Both the position numbers and the translations under genes were made by a program. 64,000 bases of DNA from Verrucomicrobiia bacterium DG1235 (GTDB taxonomy: Bacteria; Verrucomicrobiota; Verrucomicrobiia; Opitutales; Opitutaceae), in contig DS990592.1 of NCBI GenBank assembly GCA_000155695.1, positions 1,388,556-1,452,555 on the forward strand, in the 5' to 3' direction. Positions 44,454 to 53,573 of the stretch are shown here, piece by piece. The notes under the pieces were generated by a model that was not told the origin of the DNA, did not search any database, and saw only the letters and a list, made by a program, of their open reading frames with translations. Numbering within the stretch: position 1 is the stretch's first letter; each line of letters opens with the position of its first letter.

Positions 44454-44619
44454 ACCGATGCGATCCTAGCTGGAGCCTCCTAACAAAATTGACTTTCGCG
44501 TCTCTAAAACCATTGAAGCCGCGACACAAACAGCTCGCCCTCTTCCGCGCAATCCTTCAGCCAAGGCGAAAACGAGTTTCAGACTTGTCAGCAAATAGAC
44601 CCCTCAAAATATTCCCCAC

Positions 44620-45462
44620 ATGGATGACGAAATCGAACAGCTAAACAGCCTAGCCGAAAAGGCGACTAACTACCTCAAAGACAACAGTCCCCAAATCATC
44701 GCCGCCATCGCCATCCTGATCGCGGGCTTCATCGCTGCGCGGATCACGTCAAACCTCCTCACCAAGCTCTGCGCCAAGCGAAACATCGACATCACGCTCA
44801 GCCGCTTCTTCGCCAGCACCTCTCGACTCCTCGTGGTCGCTCTCTTCGCCATCCTAGCGATCAACAAAATCGGGGTCGAAATCACCCCATTCATCGCCCT
44901 CCTCGGCGCCTCCGCCTTCGGACTCAGTCTCGCCGTCCAAGGCCCCGTCTCCAATTACGGAGCCGGCATCGTTCTCATCATCACCCGCCCTTTCAAAGTC
45001 GACGATACCCTCACAATCCACGGCATCACCGGACTCGTCCAGGCAGTCAATCTAGGCAACACCCAGCTCCTCACCGAAGACGGGCAAGAAGTCACCATAC
45101 CCAATCGAAAAATCCTCGGCGAAATCCTCACCAACTCATTCGCCCTCCTCGTTGTCGAAGGCGTCGTAGGGGTCGACTATGCCTGCGATCCGGAGCTCGC
45201 CATCAACGCCGTCAAAGAAGCGATCGCTTCCATAAATCGCGTATCAAAAGAAAAACTACCGCAGGTAGGCATTCAAGCCTTCGGAGATTCCGCCATCGAA
45301 ATCGGCTACCGCTACTGGATACCGACATCCAACTACTACAGCATACAATACGAAGTAAATCTAGCCGTCTTCAAATCACTCAAGCAGACCGGTATCAGCA
45401 TCCCGTTCCCGCAAAGAAACGTTCACCTGATCAACAATAGCGAAAAGTCCGCCGCCAAGTAA
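44620..45462 (+). CDS. mscS: Small-conductance mechanosensitive channel MscS
   Basis: A 280-residue homo-oligomeric channel that releases solutes on osmotic downshock. Three helices cover residues ~27-125; the pore-lining TM3 is LGASAFGLSLAVQGPVSNYG, rich in Ala and Gly as required. ITRPFKVDDTLTIHGITG and VTIPNRKILGE form the beta domain, and the C-terminal alpha/beta domain ends in FPQRNVHLI, all classic. It pairs logically with the mannosylglycerate operon in osmotic control. Confidence 0.94.
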   Translation: MDDEIEQLNSLAEKATNYLKDNSPQIIAAIAILIAGFIAARITSNLLTKLCAKRNIDITLSRFFASTSRLLVVALFAILAINKIGVEITPFIALLGASAFGLSLAVQGPVSNYGAGIVLIITRPFKVDDTLTIHGITGLVQAVNLGNTQLLTEDGQEVTIPNRKILGEILTNSFALLVVEGVVGVDYACDPELAINAVKEAIASINRVSKEKLPQVGIQAFGDSAIEIGYRYWIPTSNYYSIQYEVNLAVFKSLKQTGISIPFPQRNVHLINNSEKSAAK

Positions 45463-45503
45463 GCCCCGTCACAAACAGACCGAAGATCTGTAGTGAAAGG
45501 GCT
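45462..45503 (+). other. Imperfect long hairpin at the mscS stop
   Basis: Three paired blocks, AGCCC/GGGCT, TCAC/GTGA and CAGA/TCTG, separated by two- to three-base internal loops, starting within the mscS stop codon. No T tract follows. It lies between converging genes and could end or stabilise the mscS transcript. Confidence 0.35.
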
Positions 45504-45553
45504 CAATCACCCAGCGAGCACTTCCCGCCACCTCGCAACAAGCCGAAGGGCGC

Positions 45554-46390
45554 TCAGTACACCTCTTCCATCAAGCTCTTCAAGCAAGGCTTGCCACTGT
45601 AGTCGTACTCGTGCTCGGCAGCATCCTTATTGACTGGATCATAGACCCAATAGCGACGCTTAGCCACCAGACTTTCCAGAGTGTCGTCGACTTCCATCGT
45701 CGAGCTCGACCAGTCAAGCTTCTGGGCATCCTGCATCTCGATCAAATACTTGCGGGATGGAATTCCGTGACGCGTATCCAAAACAAAATACGCAATCTTC
45801 CATTCATCCACATCCAATATCAAATCGCCGATGATACCAAGCGTCTGATCGCGACCGACCACATGGTAGCCAACCACAGCGTGCGCCGAATGCAGGTGCT
45901 CGCCCGCAATCTTGCCCATGCGATCCAAGTGCTCCTTTATCTCCTCGTCCGTGTGCTCGTACGCGGAAATAGGAGGCAGGTAGCCAGCGTGACCCAGGCT
46001 CCCAAACAAAGGGCGCTCATCGTAGATAGCATGCCGGAAGAAACGACGAAACTCCATCTCGTAACGATCCTCCGCCGACAAATGCGAACCAAAGCCTTCG
46101 CAATTGGAAACCTCTTCAACAGACAAGCGAGTCGGGAAGACCCGACGGTCAATGCCTAGTTTTGGCGCCTCCAAGTCCTTCGCCTCTACGAGCCGACGCG
46201 TCACAGTCTCCTCGCCACTGGTCGCTTTGCTCATGTAACGTAGGTTCAGATGCAGCCCGCGACGCGTTTCCACGTCGAGGTACCGCATTCTCCAATTCCG
46301 GTCTCCAAACAATACGTCTTTGACCTTACCAGCCTTTCCATCAACGGCCATGACCGGGTATCCAAACAGATCTTTAATACTCCGTAACAT
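45554..46390 (-). CDS. PRC-barrel domain protein
   Basis: A 278-residue soluble protein with two PRC-barrel copies: residues ~1-70 (LRSIKDLFGYPVMAVDGKAG, DRNWRMRYLDVETRR) and ~160-230 (VGYHVVGRDQTLGIIGDLIL, VDEWKIAYFVLDTR). Both carry the GxVxDxxxD-type and WxxRYLV-type motifs of the family. I start at the ATG at 46390. Such proteins are common in soil and marine bacteria and are linked to stress adaptation; function is unproven. Confidence 0.85.
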   Translation of the reverse strand: MLRSIKDLFGYPVMAVDGKAGKVKDVLFGDRNWRMRYLDVETRRGLHLNLRYMSKATSGEETVTRRLVEAKDLEAPKLGIDRRVFPTRLSVEEVSNCEGFGSHLSAEDRYEMEFRRFFRHAIYDERPLFGSLGHAGYLPPISAYEHTDEEIKEHLDRMGKIAGEHLHSAHAVVGYHVVGRDQTLGIIGDLILDVDEWKIAYFVLDTRHGIPSRKYLIEMQDAQKLDWSSSTMEVDDTLESLVAKRRYWVYDPVNKDAAEHEYDYSGKPCLKSLMEEVY

Positions 46391-46573
46391 AGTAACCACT
46401 TTCCTTTGCCGAATGTTTCGCGAAGACCGAAAATCACGATCACCGCACCTGCTTTAAGATACAAGACCACCCGCCAATCTCAAGCCTAGGGTAAATATAT
46501 TCAAAACGCTTATTTTAGCATTAGATATACTTAAGATTCGACCTCGCCCCCTAAACTCGTCACAGTAAACAAC

Positions 46574-46843
46574 ATGCCTCGCCTTAGTTTCACGCAAAAC
46601 CTAAGACGCCACGTTTCCTGCCCCGAAATGGACGTATCCGGAGATACACTACGACAAGCCCTTGAATCCGCCTTCAAGCAGTCTCCAAAACTCCGCGGCT
46701 ACATACTCGACGATCAAGGCGCTCTTCACAACCACGTTGCCATCGTTGTAAACGGAGAAGCCATCACGGATCGATCTAATCTCAGTCTTCCAATGAGCGC
46801 CGGCGACGAAATCTACGTCATGCAGGCCCTATCCGGCGGTTAA
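46574..46843 (+). CDS. ThiS/MoaD-like ubiquitin-fold protein ending in Gly-Gly
   Basis: An 89-residue beta-grasp protein. SGDTLRQALESAFKQSPKL, DQGALHNHVAIVVNGEAI and MSAGDEIYVMQALSGG give the MoaD/ThiS profile, including the C-terminal Gly-Gly needed for thiocarboxylation or conjugation. The gene lies 24 bases upstream of a BNR-propeller protein, a pairing seen in many bacteria where the small protein is not tied to molybdopterin genes. Sulfur-carrier function is possible but no MoeB-like activator is in the window. Confidence 0.85.
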   Translation: MPRLSFTQNLRRHVSCPEMDVSGDTLRQALESAFKQSPKLRGYILDDQGALHNHVAIVVNGEAITDRSNLSLPMSAGDEIYVMQALSGG

Positions 46844-46867
46844 ACCTCTCTACCAACCACTCGTCCC

Positions 46868-47992
46868 ATGCACAAAATCCTAGTCACTTCCCGCAAAGGT
46901 CTCTTCCTATTCGATCAAGACTCCGACACCTCCCAATACGCGATCGCCAAGACCGCTTTCCTAGGGGATCCCGTCACACTCGCCCTGCACGACCCGAGAG
47001 ATGGCACCCTCTACGCCGCCCTAAAACACGGCCACTTCGGATGCAAACTCCACAAGTCCATAGATCACGGCGACACATGGAGCGAAATCGCCACACCTGC
47101 CTACCCGACCTTCCCGGAGGGCCGCGAGCCGGACCGCTGCCCCATGAGACAAATCGAAATCCCCTGGAAGCTCGACCTCATCTGGGCCCTCGCAACCGGA
47201 GGCGACGACCAACCGGGCCGACTCTGGTGCGGCACCATTCCGGGTGGACTCTTCAAGTCCGACGATCACGGAGAAACATGGCAAATCGTCGAGTCTCTCT
47301 GGAATCACCCCGCACGCCAAAAATGGTTCGGCGGCGGCTACGACTTTCCAGGCATCCACTCCATCTGCGTCGACCCCAGAAACTCCAAAGTCATCACCCT
47401 CGGTATTTCATGCGGCGGCGTCTGGCGGAGCGAAGACGACGGAGAAACCTGGCAGCAAATCGGCCACGGACAACGCAGCGCCTACATGCCACCCGAGCAA
47501 GCGCACGACCCGGAAACACAAGATCCGCACCTTCTCGCTATCTGCCGCGACCAGCCCGACCATTTTTGGATCCAGCACCACAACGGCGTCTTCAAATCAA
47601 GCGACGGCGCCAAAAACTTTACCGAAATCGAAGAAGCAGGTCCAAGCGTCTTCGGCTTCGCCGTCGCGGTTCATCCCAAAAATCCAGATACAGCATGGCT
47701 CGCTCCCGCCATCAAAGACGAGCTGCGCTACCCCGTTGACGGAAAGTTCGTCATCACCCGCACCCGCGATGGCGGCAAGACATTCGATACCCTCGAAACC
47801 GGACTCCCACAAGACCACTCCTACGATCTAGTCTACCGACACGGACTCGCTGTGGATTCCACCGGACTGCAACTCGTCGCCGGATCCACCACTGGCAACC
47901 TCTGGCAAAGCCCCGACCAAGGCGACACTTGGCATACTCTCAGCAACACCCTGCCACCCATCTACAGCGTCGCCTTCATCGAATCAGCTTAA
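46868..47992 (+). CDS. BNR/Asp-box beta-propeller protein paired with the MoaD-like protein
   Basis: A 374-residue protein with no signal peptide. Asp-box blades repeat through it: KSIDHGDTWSEI, KSDDHGETWQIV, RSEDDGETWQQI, KSSDGAKNFTEI, RTRDGGKTFDTL and QSPDQGDTWHTL, about six to seven blades of a sialidase/VPS10-like propeller. No sialidase catalytic Arg triad can be recognised. Its stop is two bases from the galK stop. The fixed pairing with a ThiS/MoaD-like gene suggests a joint role that is not known to me. Confidence 0.8.
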   Translation: MHKILVTSRKGLFLFDQDSDTSQYAIAKTAFLGDPVTLALHDPRDGTLYAALKHGHFGCKLHKSIDHGDTWSEIATPAYPTFPEGREPDRCPMRQIEIPWKLDLIWALATGGDDQPGRLWCGTIPGGLFKSDDHGETWQIVESLWNHPARQKWFGGGYDFPGIHSICVDPRNSKVITLGISCGGVWRSEDDGETWQQIGHGQRSAYMPPEQAHDPETQDPHLLAICRDQPDHFWIQHHNGVFKSSDGAKNFTEIEEAGPSVFGFAVAVHPKNPDTAWLAPAIKDELRYPVDGKFVITRTRDGGKTFDTLETGLPQDHSYDLVYRHGLAVDSTGLQLVAGSTTGNLWQSPDQGDTWHTLSNTLPPIYSVAFIESA

Positions 47993-47994
47993 GT

Positions 47995-49182
47995 CTAGGC
48001 CATCCAAGCCCGAGCGCCGCCCATCGGACGCGTCTCGAAAATCTTCGGCTCTATGCCAAACTCCGCCCGATACCGCTCCTCAATCAAAGCAGTCAAGGTA
48101 TCCACGCAATCACGACGCACCAGAGCAATCGCAGATCCGCCAAAGCCTCCGCCCGTCATGCGACAGCCGGCAACACCTTCCTGCTTCTGCGCCAGAGCAG
48201 CGATAAAATCTAACTCCACGCAACTCACGCGATAATCGTCCCGAAGAGAAGCGTGGCTCGCATTAAGCAGCTCTCCCGCTCTCTTGTAGTCCCGCTCGCT
48301 CAAAACCTTAACCGTCTCCAATGTCCGAGCTATCTCCGTGACCACATGACGCACGTAGCGACGCATCTCCTCGGTCAACCCCGGAGTCTGCAAAACCTCT
48401 TCCAGTTTCGCCGGATCGACTTCGCGAAGCGTATCCACTCCCAAAATACGGGCCGCCTCATGACAAGCGTCTCTGCGAGCCGCGTATCCGCCATCGGACA
48501 ACTCGTGGCTTACACATGAATTTATAATCAACAAACCCCAGTCGGGATCATCAAACGATGCATGCTGAAAACTGTCATCCACACAATCAAGCATCAGCAG
48601 CTTCCCTTCTTCGCAAAGTATCACTGCCGCCTGATCCATCAGACCACAAGGAACACCAGCGAAATCGTGCTCCGCCTTCTGGCAAAGCTTAGCAAGCGCA
48701 ATATCCTCCATCTCGACGCCTATTAGCGTCAGTATCATCTTTCCAAATACAGCTTCAAGTGCCGCGCTACTGCTCAAGCCTCCACCTACCGGCACTGTCG
48801 AATTCACTACCGCGTCGAAACCCGGCACCTCGATCCCCTCCTTCAGCAAGCCTGCCACAACTCCCTTCACGTAGTTGCCCCAGCTTTTCCCCTCCGGAGC
48901 CAGATCCACGCTAACAGAAAACTCCACCATCGCATCCGTGGACTGAGCCGAAATCAAACGAACCTTGCCATCGGAACGACGACTCATCGCCACTCGCACC
49001 CAACGGTCGATAGCAGCCGGCAAAACAAGTCCGCCATTGTAGTCGATGTGCTCGCCAATCACGTTCACTCGCCCCGGGGCACAGCCAAACACCTCTGGCG
49101 CGCCAAAACCAGCTTCCGTAAAAAGCGCTTTCAGTTCGCTCAATGTCTCTTCGTGCTCGTCCAGGATCGTAGTCTCGCTCAT
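47995..49182 (-). CDS. galK: Galactokinase
   Basis: Phosphorylates alpha-galactose to galactose-1-phosphate in the Leloir pathway. The 395 residues contain GRVNVIGEHIDYNGG (galactose signature), VPVGGGLSSSAALE (ATP-binding GHMP motif) and RMTGGGFGGSAIALV near the end. No galT or galE neighbours it. It is divergent from a XylR-type sugar-responsive regulator 101 bases away, which may control it. Confidence 0.95.
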   Translation of the reverse strand: MSETTILDEHEETLSELKALFTEAGFGAPEVFGCAPGRVNVIGEHIDYNGGLVLPAAIDRWVRVAMSRRSDGKVRLISAQSTDAMVEFSVSVDLAPEGKSWGNYVKGVVAGLLKEGIEVPGFDAVVNSTVPVGGGLSSSAALEAVFGKMILTLIGVEMEDIALAKLCQKAEHDFAGVPCGLMDQAAVILCEEGKLLMLDCVDDSFQHASFDDPDWGLLIINSCVSHELSDGGYAARRDACHEAARILGVDTLREVDPAKLEEVLQTPGLTEEMRRYVRHVVTEIARTLETVKVLSERDYKRAGELLNASHASLRDDYRVSCVELDFIAALAQKQEGVAGCRMTGGGFGGSAIALVRRDCVDTLTALIEERYRAEFGIEPKIFETRPMGGARAWMA

Positions 49183-49283
49183 ATTTAAAAATCCAATCGT
49201 CTGATATTTTCCACTCTACCACCCATTTTAAACTTGAACAACGATTCCACGGGTCAAATTTTGTAGAAATCCGGTCTCCCGCC

Positions 49284-50441
49284 ATGCCCAGCAAACGAAT
49301 CGCAATTCTCGTTGAAACGTCCCTCGACTCAGGACGGCAGATTGTGCGCGGCATCTCACGCTTCGCCCGGGAACGCAACGACTGGTCCATCTTCTACCAC
49401 ACCGGACCACTTGGAGCCATGGCCCCCGCCTCCATCGAAAATTGGGAGGGCGACGGCATCATAGCTCGTATCGCCAACCCCAAACTGCACAGCCTCGTCA
49501 AAACCCGCCAAACGCCTGCGGTCGACGTCTTGGGCAACGTGCCGGAAGCTGACTACCCAATTGTCAAATGCGACGATCGAGCGATTTCCGCCCTCGTCGG
49601 AAACCACCTCAAAGACCGCGGCTTTCGCCACATCGCATTTTTCGGCCTGAATAATGAAATCTGGTCGGTTAATCGAAAGATAGAGCTGCAACGTTTTTGC
49701 GACCGCGAACTGGGCAGCAAACTGGACACCCTCGAAGTCGACCACATCGAACGCGACTCCCAGTCCTGGCCCGACTATACCGCCAGAATCCGCACCTGGA
49801 TCGAAGCGCTTCCCAAGCCGGTGGGAATCATGGTTGCCAGCGACCAGTTCGGTCCCGACCTCCTCGGAGCCTGCCAAGCCTCCGGCCTAAGCGTCCCCGA
49901 TCAAGTCGCCCTCGTCGGCGTCGACAACGACCTTCCATTCTGCGAAATCTGCCAACCCCAGCTCAGCAGCGTCGAGCCGAACCATGAGCTCGTCGGCTAC
50001 GAAGCCGCTCGCATACTCGATACCATCCTAGAAACGGGATCCGCCCCTCAAAGCATCGTCGAAATCCCTCCACGACTCCTTCACGTGCGACAGTCAAGCG
50101 ACGCCACCGCCCTTGAAGACCCATCCCTCGTGAAAGCCCTGCGCTACATTCGAGCCCACGCCTGCGATCCCGTCAGCGTGGACGACATCGCTCGCGAGGC
50201 GGGAGTCTCCCGCAGCGTTCTCCAAAGGCGCTTCCGCAACTCGCTCAACCAAACCGTCCTCGAAGCCATACTCGCAGTTCGCATCAACCGAGCCAAAGAA
50301 ATGCTAGCCACCACTCGTCTCGCTCTGCCGGACGTAGCGGAACGCTGCGGCTTTCGCCATCAAGAGTACCTCGGCTATGTATTCAAAAAACGGATTGGCT
50401 GCACGCCTGGACAATACCGAACCAAACATACCACCCACTAG
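49284..50441 (+). CDS. XylR-type sugar-responsive transcription regulator (PBP1 plus AraC)
   Basis: A 385-residue regulator joining an N-terminal LacI/PBP1-like sugar-binding region (RIAILVETSLDSGRQIVRGI, VLGNVPEADYPIVKCDD, MVASDQFGPDLLGACQ, LVGVDNDLPFCEI) to a C-terminal AraC helix-turn-helix (VSVDDIAREAGVSRSVLQRR, LPDVAERCGFRHQEYLGYVF). This order is that of XylR. Divergent placement beside galK suggests control of galactose or related sugar use; the effector is unproven. An S9 peptidase follows after 47 bases. Confidence 0.9.
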   Translation: MPSKRIAILVETSLDSGRQIVRGISRFARERNDWSIFYHTGPLGAMAPASIENWEGDGIIARIANPKLHSLVKTRQTPAVDVLGNVPEADYPIVKCDDRAISALVGNHLKDRGFRHIAFFGLNNEIWSVNRKIELQRFCDRELGSKLDTLEVDHIERDSQSWPDYTARIRTWIEALPKPVGIMVASDQFGPDLLGACQASGLSVPDQVALVGVDNDLPFCEICQPQLSSVEPNHELVGYEAARILDTILETGSAPQSIVEIPPRLLHVRQSSDATALEDPSLVKALRYIRAHACDPVSVDDIAREAGVSRSVLQRRFRNSLNQTVLEAILAVRINRAKEMLATTRLALPDVAERCGFRHQEYLGYVFKKRIGCTPGQYRTKHTTH

Positions 50442-50488
50442 CTGAATCTAGATTAGCTCGTCCTTCGTAGCCATCTTCACCCGCCCAA

Positions 50489-52357
50489 ATGAAGATTCTT
50501 CTCCTCTATTTCACCCTCGGATTCGCCCTTTGCCTATCCACCCCTATCCAAGCCTCCGAAGAACAAGACGCGAAATCGCTCGCGAAACAGCTCTTCCAGC
50601 AAGCTTCCGTCGCAGACGTTCGCCTTACCCCGGGCAACCGCGGCCTCAGCTACATCTCCTCGCGCCGAGGCAGCAGCGTGCTCCAAGTTCTAGACCTGCA
50701 AACCGGTTCTACTTACAAAGCCAATATCGAAGGCAACCCCGACGTCTACGACTACTACTGGATCGATCGCGACACAGTCATGATTTTCGTCCAACGCCTC
50801 GGCTCGCCAATCGGAGCCTTCACCGCTAGCTACAAGCTCGGAGGAATCGCCCCCACTGAATTTTCCCGCGTCTACGACACCCTACCGGACAAAAAGCGCA
50901 TCTTCATCGCAAAAGCCGGCAGCTTCGATGAAAAGTTCAACGACCTGTATCAGGTAAACGCCTACACCGGATCAAAAACCAAAATCGAAGAAAATGACGG
51001 CAACGTGCTCGCATGGTTCACAGACAAGGACGGCGTCACTCGCATCCGCTACACCATCGACGAAAACGAACGCGACCAATACGCCTATCGCTCCGGCCCA
51101 GAGCGAGAATGGAAACCGCTCGATATCGGCGGACACCCCATCGGCGTCCTCTTCCTCGACCATCCAGACGAATTCATCCTCTTCATCCGCCGCGACGGCA
51201 CCGATAAGTTCGCTGCCTACCGCTTCAGCGGAGCTGAAAATAGGTACCTAGAAACCGTCCTTTCCGACGAAAACTACGACATCGAATTCAATCAGTACAT
51301 ACTCGACCCAGAGACCGAAGAAAGCTACGGATTCAGCTACGATCTAGAGAAGCCCAAAACCTACTGGTTCGACCCAGACCTCGCCCAAATCGAACAGCAA
51401 ATCAACGCCCTCCACCCAAACACCACAAACCAAATCCTTGGCTACAACGCCGACAAGTCAGCCGTCGTCTATCACCGCTCCAGCGACACCGTCCCGGGAG
51501 ACTGGAGACTTTTTCCAGCGCAGAAAGAAACGGCAACGCTCCTCGAAGCCCTTCCTCACATCGACCCCAAAACGACTTTCCCGACCGAGCCCATCGCCTT
51601 CCCCACTCGCGACGGCGCAAAAATACACGGCTACCTCACCCGGGGCGCCACGGACGCAGACAAGCCAGCTAAAACCCTCCTCATGATCCACGGGGGGCCT
51701 CGCTCCCGCGATCGCTGGGGCTGGGATGCGGAAGCCCAATATTTCGCCGCGCTCGGATACCATGTATTAAAAGTCAACTACAGGGGATCCGACGGATACG
51801 GCATCAACTACAGCCCCTACTCCCACTTCAACTCCATGCGCGCCAGCGTGGCCGACACCATCGACGCCGCGAAATGGCTCATCGACCAAGGCATCTCCGA
51901 TCCAAGTCGAATCGCCCTCTACGGTTCCAGCTTCGGGGGTCACGTCGCCCTGAAATCCGCCGCCCAAGCCCCAGACCTCTTTGCCGCCACCATCGGCTAC
52001 GCCGGCGTCTACGACTGGCCCACTCATCTCGACGCCGAGTTCAAGGACCAGCCCATCTACGCCACCCTCAAGATGGAAACCTACTACCCAGACTTCGAAG
52101 CGAGTCGCGAATCCATCTTCGCTGACTCCGCCCTGCCCGACGCAGACTTCATCACTTGCCCCGTCTATCTCATCCACGGCCGAGCGGACGAAACCGTTTC
52201 CTCCACCCAAAGCCGACGCATGCACAAAGCGCTCAAAAGAGCCGGCAAAGATTCGACTCTGAAAATCCTAAATTTCAACCGGCACGGCCTCGCCCTCGAG
52301 AAAAACAGAATCTCCTTCTACACCGACCTCGCCAAATTCCTAGACGACGCGCTCTAA
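50489..52357 (+). CDS. Exported S9-family prolyl oligopeptidase-like peptidase
   Basis: A 622-residue periplasmic enzyme with a signal peptide (ILLLYFTLGFALCLSTPIQA). An N-terminal beta-propeller of ~350 residues (YKLGGIAPTEFSRVYDTLPD, GSKTKIEENDGNVLAW) shields a C-terminal alpha/beta hydrolase: MIHGGPRSRDRWGWDAE, VNYRGSDGYG, YGSSFGGHVALK with nucleophile Ser481, HGRADETVS with the Asp, and NRHGLALE with the His. The full triad is present. Likely cleaves peptides or acyl-aminoacyl bonds. Confidence 0.88.
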   Translation: MKILLLYFTLGFALCLSTPIQASEEQDAKSLAKQLFQQASVADVRLTPGNRGLSYISSRRGSSVLQVLDLQTGSTYKANIEGNPDVYDYYWIDRDTVMIFVQRLGSPIGAFTASYKLGGIAPTEFSRVYDTLPDKKRIFIAKAGSFDEKFNDLYQVNAYTGSKTKIEENDGNVLAWFTDKDGVTRIRYTIDENERDQYAYRSGPEREWKPLDIGGHPIGVLFLDHPDEFILFIRRDGTDKFAAYRFSGAENRYLETVLSDENYDIEFNQYILDPETEESYGFSYDLEKPKTYWFDPDLAQIEQQINALHPNTTNQILGYNADKSAVVYHRSSDTVPGDWRLFPAQKETATLLEALPHIDPKTTFPTEPIAFPTRDGAKIHGYLTRGATDADKPAKTLLMIHGGPRSRDRWGWDAEAQYFAALGYHVLKVNYRGSDGYGINYSPYSHFNSMRASVADTIDAAKWLIDQGISDPSRIALYGSSFGGHVALKSAAQAPDLFAATIGYAGVYDWPTHLDAEFKDQPIYATLKMETYYPDFEASRESIFADSALPDADFITCPVYLIHGRADETVSSTQSRRMHKALKRAGKDSTLKILNFNRHGLALEKNRISFYTDLAKFLDDAL

Positions 52358-52402
52358 TACCCCGCGCGCAATCTTCAAAGCACTCAGTCCGTCCCCCTTT
52401 CC

Positions 52403-53509
52403 GTGACGAAACTGACCACAATGCTCAGCGCCTTCTTCGCGCTTGTCCAAATCTCCCACGCAGCATTTACCATCGAGGCTCCGAGCGGCACCTTCGAATC
52501 GGAAACGGAAGTCACCCTATCCCGCCACGACGTCGAACAACGCTCATCGAAGCAAATCCTCGCCACGCACACAAATGCCGATGGATCACTGCGCATTCCA
52601 CTCCAAGAGGAACCGGGCATCTACATTCTCAAATCCTCAGCCTTCCCCGATCTCCAAATCGCCGCCGCCGAAAACGAAACCGTCACACTTGCCCGAGTAA
52701 ACCGCACGCTCGCCACCTCCGGCTCCCTCGGCACCGATCTCCTAAAACGATACGAATCCACCCGAAAGGAATCCCTCGAACGTCTCGTGTATCCAGTTCG
52801 CGCCGACATCAAGAAGGCCAAACTCCGCTTCGCCAGTGACGAAGAAATCGTCCGCCTCACCCAAGCCGAGGTCGATGCCTATCAAACGCACCTGCGCGAA
52901 CTAAACGACTTCGTGATCGAAAACGCAGGATCGACCATGGCCCTCTACGGCACATCCCTTCGCTGGAACCCCGACTACCGAGGCGACGAGCTCGCGGCCT
53001 TGGTCGAGACATTCGCTCAAACTCACGGCGACATCGCCGCAACTCGCAGCTTGCAAAGCCGTATCCAAACTTCCCTACAAGTCGCCCTCGGCCAAACCGC
53101 CCCAGAGATTTCCTCAAAAAATCTGTCAGATCAGCCAACCATGCTATCCGACTTCCGCGGTCGCTACGTTCTCGTCGATTTCTGGGCCAGCTGGTGCCCG
53201 CCTTGCCGCCTCGAAAATGCTCACTACCGCACAGTCGTCTCGAAAACGAGTTCCACAAACTTCACTATTTTCGCCGTTAATCTCGATACTTCCGAAAAAC
53301 TCTGGTCCCGCGCCGTCTCTCGCGACAAAGCCAACTGGACGCACGTCTCCGATCTCCAAGGCTGGACCTCCCCTCTCGCCGCCACCTACGGAGTCACCGC
53401 CCTACCCGCCAGTTTCCTCCTCGATCCCGAAGGACGCATCATCGCCAAAAACCTCCGCGGCCCCGCGCTCGACAGTAAGCTTTCAGAACTCGGCCTATTG
53501 AAGAATTGA
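52403..53509 (+). CDS. Exported TlpA/ResA-like thioredoxin-fold protein
   Basis: A 368-residue protein with a signal peptide (LSAFFALVQISHAAF), an N-terminal beta-rich region of ~90 residues (DUF4369-like in look), a helical middle and a C-terminal thioredoxin domain. The domain holds YVLVDFWASWCPPCRLENA with the CPPC active site, FAVNLDTSEKLWSRAV and the cis-Pro TALPASFLLDPEGRI. It probably reduces disulfides in the periplasm. Starts at GTG 52403 or ATG 52421; neither has a clear ribosome site. Confidence 0.85.
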   Translation: MTKLTTMLSAFFALVQISHAAFTIEAPSGTFESETEVTLSRHDVEQRSSKQILATHTNADGSLRIPLQEEPGIYILKSSAFPDLQIAAAENETVTLARVNRTLATSGSLGTDLLKRYESTRKESLERLVYPVRADIKKAKLRFASDEEIVRLTQAEVDAYQTHLRELNDFVIENAGSTMALYGTSLRWNPDYRGDELAALVETFAQTHGDIAATRSLQSRIQTSLQVALGQTAPEISSKNLSDQPTMLSDFRGRYVLVDFWASWCPPCRLENAHYRTVVSKTSSTNFTIFAVNLDTSEKLWSRAVSRDKANWTHVSDLQGWTSPLAATYGVTALPASFLLDPEGRIIAKNLRGPALDSKLSELGLLKN

Positions 53510-53573
53510 GCCTTGAGAATCCAAGCGATTCGCAAACGCTTGAGGAGCCTAACACCAACCCCACTGCTCCAAA

